Assembly (NCBI RefSeq): GCF_001888165.1
Contig: NZ_CP015455.1
Span: 3,128,353 to 3,192,352 of the forward strand
DNA: 64,000 nt
Direction: 5' to 3'
Origin: Syntrophotalea acetylenica
GTDB taxonomy: Bacteria; Desulfobacterota; Desulfuromonadia; Desulfuromonadales; Syntrophotaleaceae
Shown: positions 55,401 through 63,078 of the stretch, in pieces
How the letters are laid out: every line of letters begins with the position of its first letter
How positions within the stretch are numbered: the first letter of the stretch is position 1
Made by a program: the position numbers and the translations under genes
The notes under the pieces: generated by a model
Told to the model about the DNA's origin: nothing
What the model saw: only the letters and a program-made list of their open reading frames with translations
The model's database searches: none

Positions 55401-56481
55401 AGGCAATGCCATACGCTTCAGCATTGGCCAGGCCGTCGTTGTAGACAGACGTGACCGATCCACCCTCGGCAGTCACGGCAACAGCACCGCTGTTGTCCAC
55501 CGGGCCGTCGGAGTCCAGCCCCAGCGCCCGTGCGACAACGGTGGAATAAGCGCGCCGGCTGACGGCGTTGCCGCCGCTGGCCGTTACCGTCACATCGCCG
55601 CTGTTGCTCAGCAGGCCCGTGGCGGATTCGGACAGGACGCCAGCGGCATAGGCCGTTGCCGATGCACTGTTGTACAGAAAATCTCCTGCAACGGTGGCAT
55701 CGCCACCGCTGGCCGTTATCGTCACATCGCCACTGTTGGCAATGATCGCCTCGGAAGATTCAGAGCGCAGACCTTCGGCGACGGCATTGGCGATGACCGT
55801 GGCATAATCGCTGCCGCTGGCACTGGCGGTGCCGCCGCTGGCACTGGCGTCGATGTCACCGGAATTGCTGATCCCGGTGTTGGACTCGATGCCGTAGGCC
55901 CAACTGCCGGCATATGCGTAGGTGGTGGCCGCGGCGGTGCCACCGGTAGCAGTCACGGTAACGGCTCCCTCGTTGGTCACCGTACCCAGCGCTTCGATGC
56001 CGTAGGCATACAAACGGCTGTAGGCATGAGTGCCAGTGTTGTTGATGGTGGCGCCGCTGGCATCCACCGTCAGATCGCCACGGTTATCGACTGCCGCATC
56101 GGTGACAATCGCAAAGGCGCTCATTTCGCCATAGGCGGAAAAATCGTTAGCAGGCACGCCGCCAACCGCTGTGAGCTGGATCAGCCCGGAATTCTGCAAA
56201 TCGACGGCGGCATCCGCGTAGAGACCAAAAACGGAATACCGCACATTCGTATAGCTGCCCGTAACGTCCCCGGCGGCCATGATCGAATAGTTGTCCCCAT
56301 TGACAAAAGGCGAAGTCTCCGACGTCGCATCAAAACCATAAACCTGCTGGCCATCATGCAAACCCAGAAACTCCCGATCGATATCAGCCGCCCGCGCCGC
56401 GGGACCAGCCGTCGCCAGCAACCCCGCCAGAAATCCGCAGGCCGCCAAAACCGCCGCACCCTTTCTTGTCAGATTTTGCAT
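52468..56481 (-). CDS. autotransporter with about 21 passenger repeats
   Basis: A 1337-residue type V secreted protein. The signal peptide spans residues 1-32 (LAACGFLAGLLATAGPAARA). The passenger carries about 21 imperfect repeats of roughly 38-45 residues, each with a core like VxNSGAISVTATGGTA followed by an aromatic/Ala stretch and AYGI, a pattern expected to form a beta-helix. The last 280 residues form the autotransporter beta-barrel (GFVTGLERHANGNLYGFHVG in part) ending in the outer-membrane signature WLRFSYLY. The start at 56481 has AAAGGAA upstream. The repeats are low in charge and rich in Gly/Ala/Ser/Thr, and they give a long open antisense frame that is not a gene. Role is probably surface adhesion or biofilm. 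Confidence 0.93.
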   Translation of the reverse strand: MQNLTRKGAAVLAACGFLAGLLATAGPAARAADIDREFLGLHDGQQVYGFDATSETSPFVNGDNYSIMAAGDVTGSYTNVRYSVFGLYADAAVDLQNSGLIQLTAVGGVPANDFSAYGEMSAFAIVTDAAVDNRGDLTVDASGATINNTGTHAYSRLYAYGIEALGTVTNEGAVTVTATGGTAAATTYAYAGSWAYGIESNTGISNSGDIDASASGGTASASGSDYATVIANAVAEGLRSESSEAIIANSGDVTITASGGDATVAGDFLYNSASATAYAAGVLSESATGLLSNSGDVTVTASGGNAVSRRAYSTVVARALGLDSDGPVDNSGAVAVTAEGGSVTSVYNDGLANAEAYGIASGATVTNDGPVTVSATGGSVNGDDGYARGFAYGIDAADAVTNGAGGAITVSATGGTAEASDEASAYVEAYGIASDGVVTNNGGTVSVTAQGGSATAGTNRADSYAEAWGLVSQTSVNNSGTVSVTAQGGEASSDNGYAESYAQVWGLSSVGDVSNSGAISAAATGGTTQTASESEYGLSWTEAYGIYSDGAVLNSGDIAATATGGTADAYLDAYAEARACGIRALAGVDNSGAISVAAQGGTASSDISFADHEAEAYGISTEGDVRNSGAISVTSAAGSGISTTGYDTYGYAEASGIEAGGIVDNSGSLSVTATGGQLEEDGYGYVDAEAYGISAGNDVSNSGAISVAATGGSVTSGSDVGYAEAFAYGIDTAGSVVNSGAITTSAQGGTASGALSDADGDAYADAWGIRASDEIVNSGTIAVTATGGTATADSSEPYALAIGLQGGSVDNTGDITATATYGEGTGLDPFSTAFGEAHAGAAGILATGGDVINGGNITVQAMAPDDLDTAAVGILFAADGNLTQNGMIRAFGDRAYEVAVMSGTVTLLDSYHMTLDGDPTVGSLFVNDGATLDINGAALSVSALSGETLFNTEYQIFETEEGSGAVAGAFGAISAVNPSIAVLYHDQATEGSVDDTVSLAYGPAASPQLEAVGLLRQAFTLSSDLVGHRIVTTFLRHRADAGVPRLYAAAGTVAGDAGGIYATGVNSGFFFSPYYANVDKDASPVGYDADLVGFVTGLERHANGNLYGFHVGFGHAGLDFTGNGYSRNQEDQEVLSAGLHLMGSRNNWTWRGQLTGFYGWHDYDGLTGVGLEQRESADYDSCGLRTTLLAGRVFRHGAQLLLPEAGLEYLWLHRESFTTDADDDAWDMRSDAIDEHQLSALASLRWLTTLQAGDVEVTPSLAAGLRFLITDDEIDAHQSIAGSGPVTVRADQDEVTGTVSASLRLRKNQLASELAYGGEFGDETTMHSAWLRFSYLY

Positions 56482-56644
56482 GCTGATTCCTTTCTCCAAA
56501 GTAGGCAGTTCAATACACAAACCTCCTCCATACACGATCCAAAAAGTCTCTATTAAAGCCGTCTTTCGGCAACCTGTTCGAAATGGAACTTTCCTTGCGC
56601 GTTGCCGCCAAAAGATTCGCGCATATTCCATGGCTACATCTTAA

Positions 56645-56681
56645 CAACTCAAAATGAGAAAACAATCTGCTTTTTGAGTTG
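56645..56681. promoter_or_regulatory. inverted repeat upstream of the autotransporter
   Basis: CAACTCAAAA (56645-56654) and TTTTGAGTTG (56672-56681) are a perfect 10-bp inverted repeat with a 17-base spacer, about 165 bases upstream of the autotransporter start. It could be an operator for a dimeric regulator or a hairpin with T-rich flanks. I see no other gene in 56482-57084. Confidence 0.4.
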
Positions 56682-57041
56682 CCGTGGGACTTTTTAGCGG
56701 AGAGTACACCATGAAGGTTGTGGGACGCAGGGCTCGAAAGGATTTCGGAGGAAGGGAGGCGGTACGCATACACGGAAACACTGAAGAAAAAAACAAACGG
56801 TTTGGCCCCGGGGGAGGCTGTGCAGCGGGGAAACGGGTTAAACAACCCGGGACATGCCAGGGTCAGGCAAACCGCGTTGCGGCCTGTTGCCCGACGCATG
56901 ACAGCCAGCGGCACGTTAACGTATGTCCGAGGATCGATTCAAGCTTGCCTGCCCGATTTCGGGCATTATAGCGCAATCCGCCTGCTCCTGCTCGAAGCGC
57001 GAAACTTCCCGCGCGACACTGCTCCTGTTTAACAGGTTTCC

Positions 57042-57260
57042 ATCCGGGGTTTCCGGATGGATGCTAACTGGTATCCATCCGGGGTATCCATCCGGAAACT
57101 CCGGATGGATACCAGCGTAGTTTTCATATGGGAAACGAGCAATTTTTCGTTGTGGCAAGGAAATCAAGGGGTTGCGCGGAGGCGTACATCGGTACGCCGC
57201 ACAAGCAAGCCTGCGGATTGACGCCGCCACGGCGGAAAAGGGCCGTTTCCGGATGAAAAC
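57042..57260. repeat. dispersed palindromic repeat, copy 2, with extra half-units
   Basis: The 175-bp unit of 43-217 recurs at 57085-57260 in the same orientation. It includes TATCCATCCGG-aaact-CCGGATGGATA at 57085-57111 and GGCGTAC-ATCG-GTACGCC at 57181-57198. In front of it lie further CATCCGG/CCGGATG half-units (57042-57084), as if the left end had been partly duplicated. The right end coincides with the stop codon of the PP-loop gene at 57260. Confidence 0.8.
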
Positions 57261-58437
57261 TAACTGGACTGGCGATAAAAACATTTCCGTTCAAGAGCAT
57301 CCATCAGGCGCAGAACCTGAAAAACCGCCTTGCGCCCCCTTCTGCCTGCCCATTCCATGCGGTTAAGGACCCTGCTGCGGCGGATCAGGGCGCGGATCGC
57401 CCGCTGCGTTTCGGGGCGGACCCCTCGACGGCGGATCTCGTCATAGGCTCTGATAAAAACCGGATCGACCTGCATGACCCGGTCGAGACAAGCGTCAAGG
57501 TGCTTTTTATTGGCAAAATTCACGAAATCGTCCAGTTTTCCCTCCTGCTCCAGGACCAGCAGGGTGCGAACGCATTTCTGGCATTGCCCGCAATTGAGAT
57601 ACTGCCTGGACAATGCGAAGGAACCATAAAAGTTCTCCTGACAGATGCGCAGGTGGCGCTGCGCCAGAGGATGGGCCGCAATGGCGCCGATTTTATCGTT
57701 TTTGGTGGAACCCGCGCCAAAGTAGTTCACTGTCATATCGCTCGAAGACCAGAGCGGATCCGTCTGCCAATGACTTCCGTTGGGGAAACTTTCCGATTGC
57801 GGCATTCCCGACGACACCACCAGTTCGCCAACCTGGTCCAGTAAATGCCCAACCGCCGCGATGGCACCACCATAGGCATATCGGTACTTTTTACCGGCAA
57901 TCGGATGTTTGCGATAATTGCTGCGGACCAGGGTGGCATTCAGGCGCATTTCGGCGGCAACCCGCTGCACATTGTCAAACGCAAGGCGTGCGCCGTCTTC
58001 ATCTTCCAGATGGATATCGTAACCGTGAATGAACACCAGCGTATCGATGGGACGCGGATAGGTGAGCAGCGAAAAAAAAGAATCCACTCCGCCGGAAAAA
58101 CACAGCGCCGTCAGCTTCCCCGGAGAGCCTGGCTGGCGAGCCTCGCGGGTATCCGCCTCGATGTTTATCGGCTTCCACCCCCACCAGCTGGAAAAATACC
58201 CCATCACCTCATGGACATTCGCCAGCCACACAGGACACACGGGATCCTCAAAAACCAGGTCGCGCCCGTGACACATTGCCGGCACCAGCAGGGCGCTGCC
58301 GTACCCCTCGGGCGCCAATCGCAGCGGCGCCTGTGACGACTCGAACCAGAGCGGCTCGCCGCCAACCGTCGCCATAACCCGGGCCCCCCGGGCTGGCAAT
58401 CATCATACGCCAGCTTGCCAATCAGAATTCGTTTCAT
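57260..58437 (-). pseudogene. PP-loop ATPase-superfamily protein of unknown function, frameshifted near its start
   Basis: From 58399 to 57260 runs a protein with the PP-loop motif ALCFSGGVDSFFSLL and SSGMPQSESFPNGSHW, and a zinc-type pair CGQCQKC (residues about 290-296). It looks like an adenylating enzyme related to QueC/asparagine-synthase folds. The natural N-terminus MKRILIGKLAYDDC (start 58437) is one frame away. A C6/G6 run at 58384-58389 lies at the join, and one extra base gives QPGGARVMATVGGEPL and 392 residues. It is third in an operon with a GNAT and a BKACE enzyme. The final residues run up to repeat copy 2. Function unknown; the break is probably a sequencing error. Confidence 0.75.
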
Positions 58438-58497
58438 AGCTCTCCTCTGATCCCCGAATACCGCCGGTTGCGGCGGTTTCCACCTTGCCATGTTCCG

Positions 58498-59391
58498 TCA
58501 TGCCGGTGTTTGTGCCGCAGGCAACCCGAGCAGTGCGCGCGCCTCGATCGGGCCGGCCACTTCACGGCCGAATTCGCAACACAGACGCCCAATCCGCCGC
58601 ACCAATTGTTCATTGGTTGCCAGCTGCCGCCGGGAAGCATCGTAATGCAGGTTGTCTTCCAGGCCGACACGGACGTGTCCGCCCATCAGGATGGCGGCGG
58701 TGTTCATCTTGAGTTGAAAACGCCCGATTCCCGCCGCCGCCCAGTGAACCGAACGGGGCAAACTCCTGACCATGCAGCCGAGATCGAACAGGGTCGCGGG
58801 GGAAGTGTAGAGGGAACCGAGCAGTAGGTTCATATACAGCGGACCGTTCAGAATACCGCGCCGCCTCAGCACCTTCGCCGCATGGATCATGCCCGGCTCG
58901 AAGATCTCGATTTCCGGCACAATGCCTCGCTCCTTCATGACCAGCGCCAGCGCTTCGATCATTTCCGGGGAGTTTACGGAAGCCTGTCGCGGAAAATTCA
59001 GCGAGCCCATGGTCAGGCTGGCCATATCGGGCCTGGCCGCGCCGTCCAGCTCCAGCACCGCGGATCGGCAGGCGAAGCTATTGTGCCGGCGCCCACTGGT
59101 CGATACGCAAAGAATCGCTTCGGGGCAATGTGTGCGGATGCCGAGAATCAGCCGTTCGAAAACCTCTTTGCGGTAGGTCGGCGTCCCATCTTCATCCCGG
59201 GCGTGCAGATGAATGATGGAGGCGCCGGCCCGGATGCAGCGAACCGCATCTTCGATGATTTCTTCCGGTGACAGCGGCACATGGGGAGAATCCTTGCGCA
59301 TGGGCAGCATGCCGGTAATCGCGGCATTGATGATCAGCTTCGGATAAGGCGTGACCGGATACGGCATTTCCAGATCGTCATGGTCGCTCAT
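58498..59391 (-). CDS. BKACE (DUF849) beta-keto acid cleavage enzyme
   Basis: A 297-residue TIM barrel of the beta-keto acid cleavage family. Signatures are KLIINAAITGMLP, the metal-site motif IIHLHARDEDGTPTY (HXH, about residues 48-55), SVNSPEMIEALA, PEIEIFEPGMI and the conserved GGHVRVGLEDN. BKACE enzymes condense a beta-keto acid with acetyl-CoA to give acetoacetate and a new CoA ester; the best known member acts in lysine fermentation. The substrate here is unknown. The ATG at 59391 overlaps the GNAT gene's end by 14 bases and has AAGGA upstream, so translation is probably coupled. Confidence 0.88.
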   Translation of the reverse strand: MSDHDDLEMPYPVTPYPKLIINAAITGMLPMRKDSPHVPLSPEEIIEDAVRCIRAGASIIHLHARDEDGTPTYRKEVFERLILGIRTHCPEAILCVSTSGRRHNSFACRSAVLELDGAARPDMASLTMGSLNFPRQASVNSPEMIEALALVMKERGIVPEIEIFEPGMIHAAKVLRRRGILNGPLYMNLLLGSLYTSPATLFDLGCMVRSLPRSVHWAAAGIGRFQLKMNTAAILMGGHVRVGLEDNLHYDASRRQLATNEQLVRRIGRLCCEFGREVAGPIEARALLGLPAAQTPA

Positions 59392-59866
59392 CCTGTTCAT
59401 CCTTTCCGGACACTGACCACCGCTCCAGATCAACTCGCAGGGTCGTCCAGTAACCGATGTCTGGCGATCCGAATTCGTGCTCTTTCTTCAGGCGCCCGAT
59501 CTCCTCGTAACCGAAATGTTTCTTATACCAGGCAATGCTTTCCGGCAGGTCACAATTGGTGATCAGTGTCTTGACGCCTTGCCGCGCCATCTCCCGCATC
59601 CGCAAAGCCTGCAGTTGCAGTCCGAGCCCCATGCCGCGACAAGCCCTGTCCACTGCCATCAGCTCGGTTTTGGCCTCGGTATCCGACAATATCCTGTAGC
59701 CGCAAAATCCGACGACCCGGCCGTTCATGCGTGCCACGAAATAGTTTTCCCAGCTGATCCGGGGCATTTCCGGGGACGGCACATGATGCATGTTGACCTG
59801 CCTCAGCAACGCCATGACCTGTGGCTTGTCCGTTTCCTGCAGTTTTTCAATCCGCACGCTCAACAC
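59378..59866 (-). CDS. GNAT family N-acetyltransferase, operon with BKACE
   Basis: A 162-residue GNAT protein: RIEKLQETDKPQVMALLRQV, the acetyl-CoA loop RACRGMGLGLQLQ (RGxGLG type, about residues 74-86), NCDLPESIAWYKKHFGYEE and a tail IGYWTTLRVDLERW. It resembles acetyltransferases acting on small amines or amino acids. It is first in the minus-strand set GNAT-BKACE-PP-loop, so an acetylation step may belong to the same pathway. The acceptor is unknown. Confidence 0.83.
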   Translation of the reverse strand: MLSVRIEKLQETDKPQVMALLRQVNMHHVPSPEMPRISWENYFVARMNGRVVGFCGYRILSDTEAKTELMAVDRACRGMGLGLQLQALRMREMARQGVKTLITNCDLPESIAWYKKHFGYEEIGRLKKEHEFGSPDIGYWTTLRVDLERWSVSGKDEQDERP

Positions 59867-59975
59867 AACCTCCCATCAACCGCCTGAAAAATTTCAAGAT
59901 ATCCAAAATTGCCCCGGCCGGCGCTGGATCTGTTTATGGAGACTCGCGCCACTTCGGAGCGGTCCATCGAACCGG

Positions 59976-61259
59976 CTATTGCGCCCATGCCGTCAGCAGC
60001 TTTTCCGCCGCGTCGCGCTGCCGGATCTTGAATGGCCCGACAAAGGCCGCGGCCAGCGCCTGGGGCAAGAACAGTTCGGCGGCAACATCGCGCACCTGCG
60101 CGGCGCTGAGCGCCTGTACCTGGCGACATTCCTCGGCCAGGGTCAGGGGATAGCCGACCAGTTCGCCCCAGCCAAAACGTCCGGCACGATTGTCAGCCTG
60201 GTCGAGGCTGAATTCCTGTTCGAAGATAAAAGAGCGTATTACCCGTTGCAGCTCATCGTCGCTGGCGGGATGGCTGCACAGGTTGTCGAGCATCTGCAGC
60301 AATTCCCGCAGAGCCTGGGTGAGGCTGGACGGAGCGACCGCCAGATCGATGGAAAAAACACCACAGTCGTCGTACAGGCCGAGATTGGCCTCGGCGTGAT
60401 AGGTCAGCCCCAGCTGCTCGCGCAGGCGCACCATGAGGCGTGAGCTGCTGCCGGACAGAATACGACGCAGCAAACGCAGCGCCGGAGTACGCGGATCCTT
60501 GCGGCCAGGCGCGCAGAACGCCAGCTGCACATGGATCTGCGATGCAGCGTCCCGGGTCCAAATGGTGCGAGGGCCGTCGTTCCGCGGCGGCGGAGCGGCC
60601 AGCGCAACCGGGACGGGGTGGTCCTGCCAATCTCCAAAAGCGGCTTCGACGGCCGCCAGGGCCCGGGCCCGGCTGACCTGACCGGCCACGGCAATCACGG
60701 TATTGCCGGGCGTGTACCAGGTTTCGAGATGGCGTCGCAGGTCCTCCCGGTTCAGATTTGCAATCGATTCCCTGGTGCCGACAATCGGCAGGCTCAGAGG
60801 ATGATCCGGCCAGATCAGGCGGCTGGTAAGGTTGTCCGGGTTGATTTCCTCGCCGGATTCGTTGAGATCCTCCAGCGCCTCTTCGATAATGATGCGGCGC
60901 TCGATGTCGATGTCGTTGAGCAGCGTGCGGCGCAGCAGGGATGCGAACAGCACCGCTCCCTCGGCAATGTGATCGGGGTGCAGGCGCGAATGGTAACAGG
61001 TGGTTTCGCCGTCGGTGGCGGCGTTGACGGTGCCGCCGAGAGATTCAAAAGCCGACTCCAGGGCCAGTCCCGTGGGATAGTCGCAGGTGCCGCGAAACAG
61101 CATATGTTCCAGGAAATGGGAAATGCCGGCCTGTGCCGGACGCTCGTGGCGACCGCCCACGCCGACATGACAGACCATTTCGACGCTGTGCAGATGGGGC
61201 ATTTCCACCGTCACCAGGCGCAGGCCGTTGGCGAGGGTGTCCTTGTGATATTCAATCAT
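59976..61259 (-). CDS. M16 family zinc peptidase (processing-peptidase-like)
   Basis: A 427-residue pitrilysin-clan protein with the inverted zinc motif HFLEHMLFRGT (HXXEH, about residues 48-52) and the third ligand in the IIIEEALEDL helix about 75 residues later. The second, inactive half contains GRFGWGELVGYPLT. It is similar to bacterial PqqL/YmxG/MPP-beta-type peptidases. No signal peptide is visible, so it probably acts in the cytoplasm. It ends a run of cobA-hemD, hemB and DUF2270 on the minus strand. Confidence 0.92.
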   Translation of the reverse strand: MIEYHKDTLANGLRLVTVEMPHLHSVEMVCHVGVGGRHERPAQAGISHFLEHMLFRGTCDYPTGLALESAFESLGGTVNAATDGETTCYHSRLHPDHIAEGAVLFASLLRRTLLNDIDIERRIIIEEALEDLNESGEEINPDNLTSRLIWPDHPLSLPIVGTRESIANLNREDLRRHLETWYTPGNTVIAVAGQVSRARALAAVEAAFGDWQDHPVPVALAAPPPRNDGPRTIWTRDAASQIHVQLAFCAPGRKDPRTPALRLLRRILSGSSSRLMVRLREQLGLTYHAEANLGLYDDCGVFSIDLAVAPSSLTQALRELLQMLDNLCSHPASDDELQRVIRSFIFEQEFSLDQADNRAGRFGWGELVGYPLTLAEECRQVQALSAAQVRDVAAELFLPQALAAAFVGPFKIRQRDAAEKLLTAWAQ

Positions 61260-61308
61260 GCAGTATATATCCGGACCATCATGGTGTCAGGTGTGGAAGG
61301 TAACATCG

Positions 61309-61983
61309 TCAGCCGCCCTGCCGGGGATAGATCAGGTCACGGCCGCCCTTGGCCCGCTGCCCGACATGACGCAGGTAAAACAGGTGAAGGACAAAGACCG
61401 CCATGAACAGCAACGACCAGAAGCCGGGCAGCCCGCCGACCGAAGCCTGTTCCAGGTACTGGTCCCAGGAACGCGCGATCAGCGGATGCAGCTTGATTTT
61501 CAGCAGCCAGCCACCCAGCAGCACAGCGAACAGATAAATATAATTGGCGTGAACCCGCTGCCCGATGGCCTGCAGTGCTCCCATCTTGTAACGGGGATGC
61601 AGCAGGTCCTCGGCCAGATCAATGCGCCATTGTGCTTCAGCGGAAAAATCGAGCCGGCCCTTGAGCAGCCTGGCAACAAATTCCTGGTGCAGCAGGCGTA
61701 CGCGGTATTCGTAGGCATCGTAAAAGCGGAACCGGCGCGCTTCGACAAACAGCAGGATATACACCATCACCAGACCGAACACAAAGGCGGCATGAGTAAT
61801 TTCCGGATGGCTGAACACAAAACCGAGAAATGCCGCGGTTGCGGCTACCGCCCAGTTGGTGGTGCGGTCGAGTCGCTCCCGCCAGGCCAGAGCGCGCGCC
61901 GATTCCGCACGGTAATAGTGAATGACGGCGGTGATGGTTTCAGCGCGGCTGAGAGATTGGTCGTCGCGGATCGTATCCGGCAT
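61309..61983 (-). CDS. DUF2270 integral membrane protein
   Basis: A 224-residue protein of the DUF2270 family: a cytoplasmic N-terminus with VIHYYRAESARALAWRERLDRTTNWA (shown in part), two adjacent membrane helices (about 46-80), a central soluble section with EARRFRFYDAYEYRVRLLH, and two more helices (about 148-165 and 190-210). Function is unknown. It begins four bases after hemB and may simply share its operon. Confidence 0.8.
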   Translation of the reverse strand: MPDTIRDDQSLSRAETITAVIHYYRAESARALAWRERLDRTTNWAVAATAAFLGFVFSHPEITHAAFVFGLVMVYILLFVEARRFRFYDAYEYRVRLLHQEFVARLLKGRLDFSAEAQWRIDLAEDLLHPRYKMGALQAIGQRVHANYIYLFAVLLGGWLLKIKLHPLIARSWDQYLEQASVGGLPGFWSLLFMAVFVLHLFYLRHVGQRAKGGRDLIYPRQGG

Positions 61984-61987
61984 GATC

Positions 61988-62983
61988 TTAAGGTTCCTGT
62001 CCGGAATGGTCCTGCCGGAGCAGGCCAGCCGCTTCCTTGGCGTGGTAGGTTATGATCAGATCGGCGCCGGCGCGCTTCATGGCCGTGAGCAGTTCCAGCA
62101 TGACCCGATCGTGGTCAATCCAGCCCCTTTGCGCCGCGGCCTTGAGCATGGCAAACTCCCCGGAGACGTTGTAGGCAACCAGCGGCAGATCAAACGCCTC
62201 GCGCAGGTCACGTAGAATGTCGAGATAAGCCATGGCCGGCTTGACCATGAGAAAATCGGCATTTTCATGCACGTCGAGGCGGGCCTCGCGCAAAGCTTCG
62301 CGGCGATTGGCCGGATCCATCTGGTAGGAACGCCGGTCGCCGAATTGCGGCGCCGATTCCGCCGCCTCGCGAAACGGTCCGTAAAACGCACTGGCGTATT
62401 TGACAGCATAGCTCATGATCGGGATCTGGTCGAATCCCTCGGTATCCAGAGCGCGGCGGATGGCCGCCACCCGCCCGTCCATCATGTCACTGGGCGCGAC
62501 GATATCGACCCCGGCGCGGGCATGGGCCACAGCCTGCCGGGACAACAGCTCCAGGGTGGGATCGTTGAGCACGTCCTGGCCGCGAACCACACCGCAGTGA
62601 CCGTGATCGGTATATTCGCACATGCAGACATCTGTGACCACGATCAATTCCGGCAGCACCTGCTTAAGGGCACGCACGGCGCGGGGAATGATGCCGTCGT
62701 CACTGGTCCCCGCGCTACCCAGAGCATCCTTGCGATCCGGAATGCCGAACAGAATCACCGCCGGAATGCCGAGCTGCCAAACCTCGCGGGCCTCCGCGAC
62801 CAACCGGTCGATGGACAGCTGGCATACACCGGGCATGGAACCGATGGGGTGACAGACATCCGCACCCTCGACGCAGAACAAAGGATAGATGAGATCGTCC
62901 ACCGACAGACGGGTCTCGCGGACCATGTTTCGCAGAATCGGCGTGCGGCGCGTGCGGCGCGCCCGGTACTCGGGGAAATGCAT
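61988..62983 (-). CDS. hemB: porphobilinogen synthase
   Basis: A 331-residue class I aldolase that joins two 5-aminolevulinate molecules. The zinc-type metal site is visible as [16 protein letters not shown] (about residues 117-131). Catalytic lysines are in [15 protein letters not shown] and [12 protein letters not shown] (about 249). Active-site arginines and the C-terminal [11 protein letters not shown] are present. It follows cobA-hemD by about 95 bases, and hemL lies at 34.8 kb. Confidence 0.96.
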   Translation of the reverse strand: MHFPEYRARRTRRTPILRNMVRETRLSVDDLIYPLFCVEGADVCHPIGSMPGVCQLSIDRLVAEAREVWQLGIPAVILFGIPDRKDALGSAGTSDDGIIPRAVRALKQVLPELIVVTDVCMCEYTDHGHCGVVRGQDVLNDPTLELLSRQAVAHARAGVDIVAPSDMMDGRVAAIRRALDTEGFDQIPIMSYAVKYASAFYGPFREAAESAPQFGDRRSYQMDPANRREALREARLDVHENADFLMVKPAMAYLDILRDLREAFDLPLVAYNVSGEFAMLKAAAQRGWIDHDRVMLELLTAMKRAGADLIITYHAKEAAGLLRQDHSGQEP

Positions 62984-63078
62984 GGATTGCTCCTGAAATT
63001 ACGCCAGAGTAGAGTCGCACAGGCGTTATTGCACTTATGCGACACTTCGGCTCCATGGTTTTTAGCGGATTGACACCG

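Noticed and set aside
52900..56200. CRISPR array suspicion from regular repeats
   Set aside because: Repeats are in one long open frame, degenerate, and encode a beta-helical passenger; no direct repeat/spacer structure.
54646..56556. 636-codon open frame on the plus strand
   Set aside because: It is fully antisense to the autotransporter repeats; its Gly/Ala/Arg-rich repetitive translation follows from the biased repeats, and it has no family similarity.
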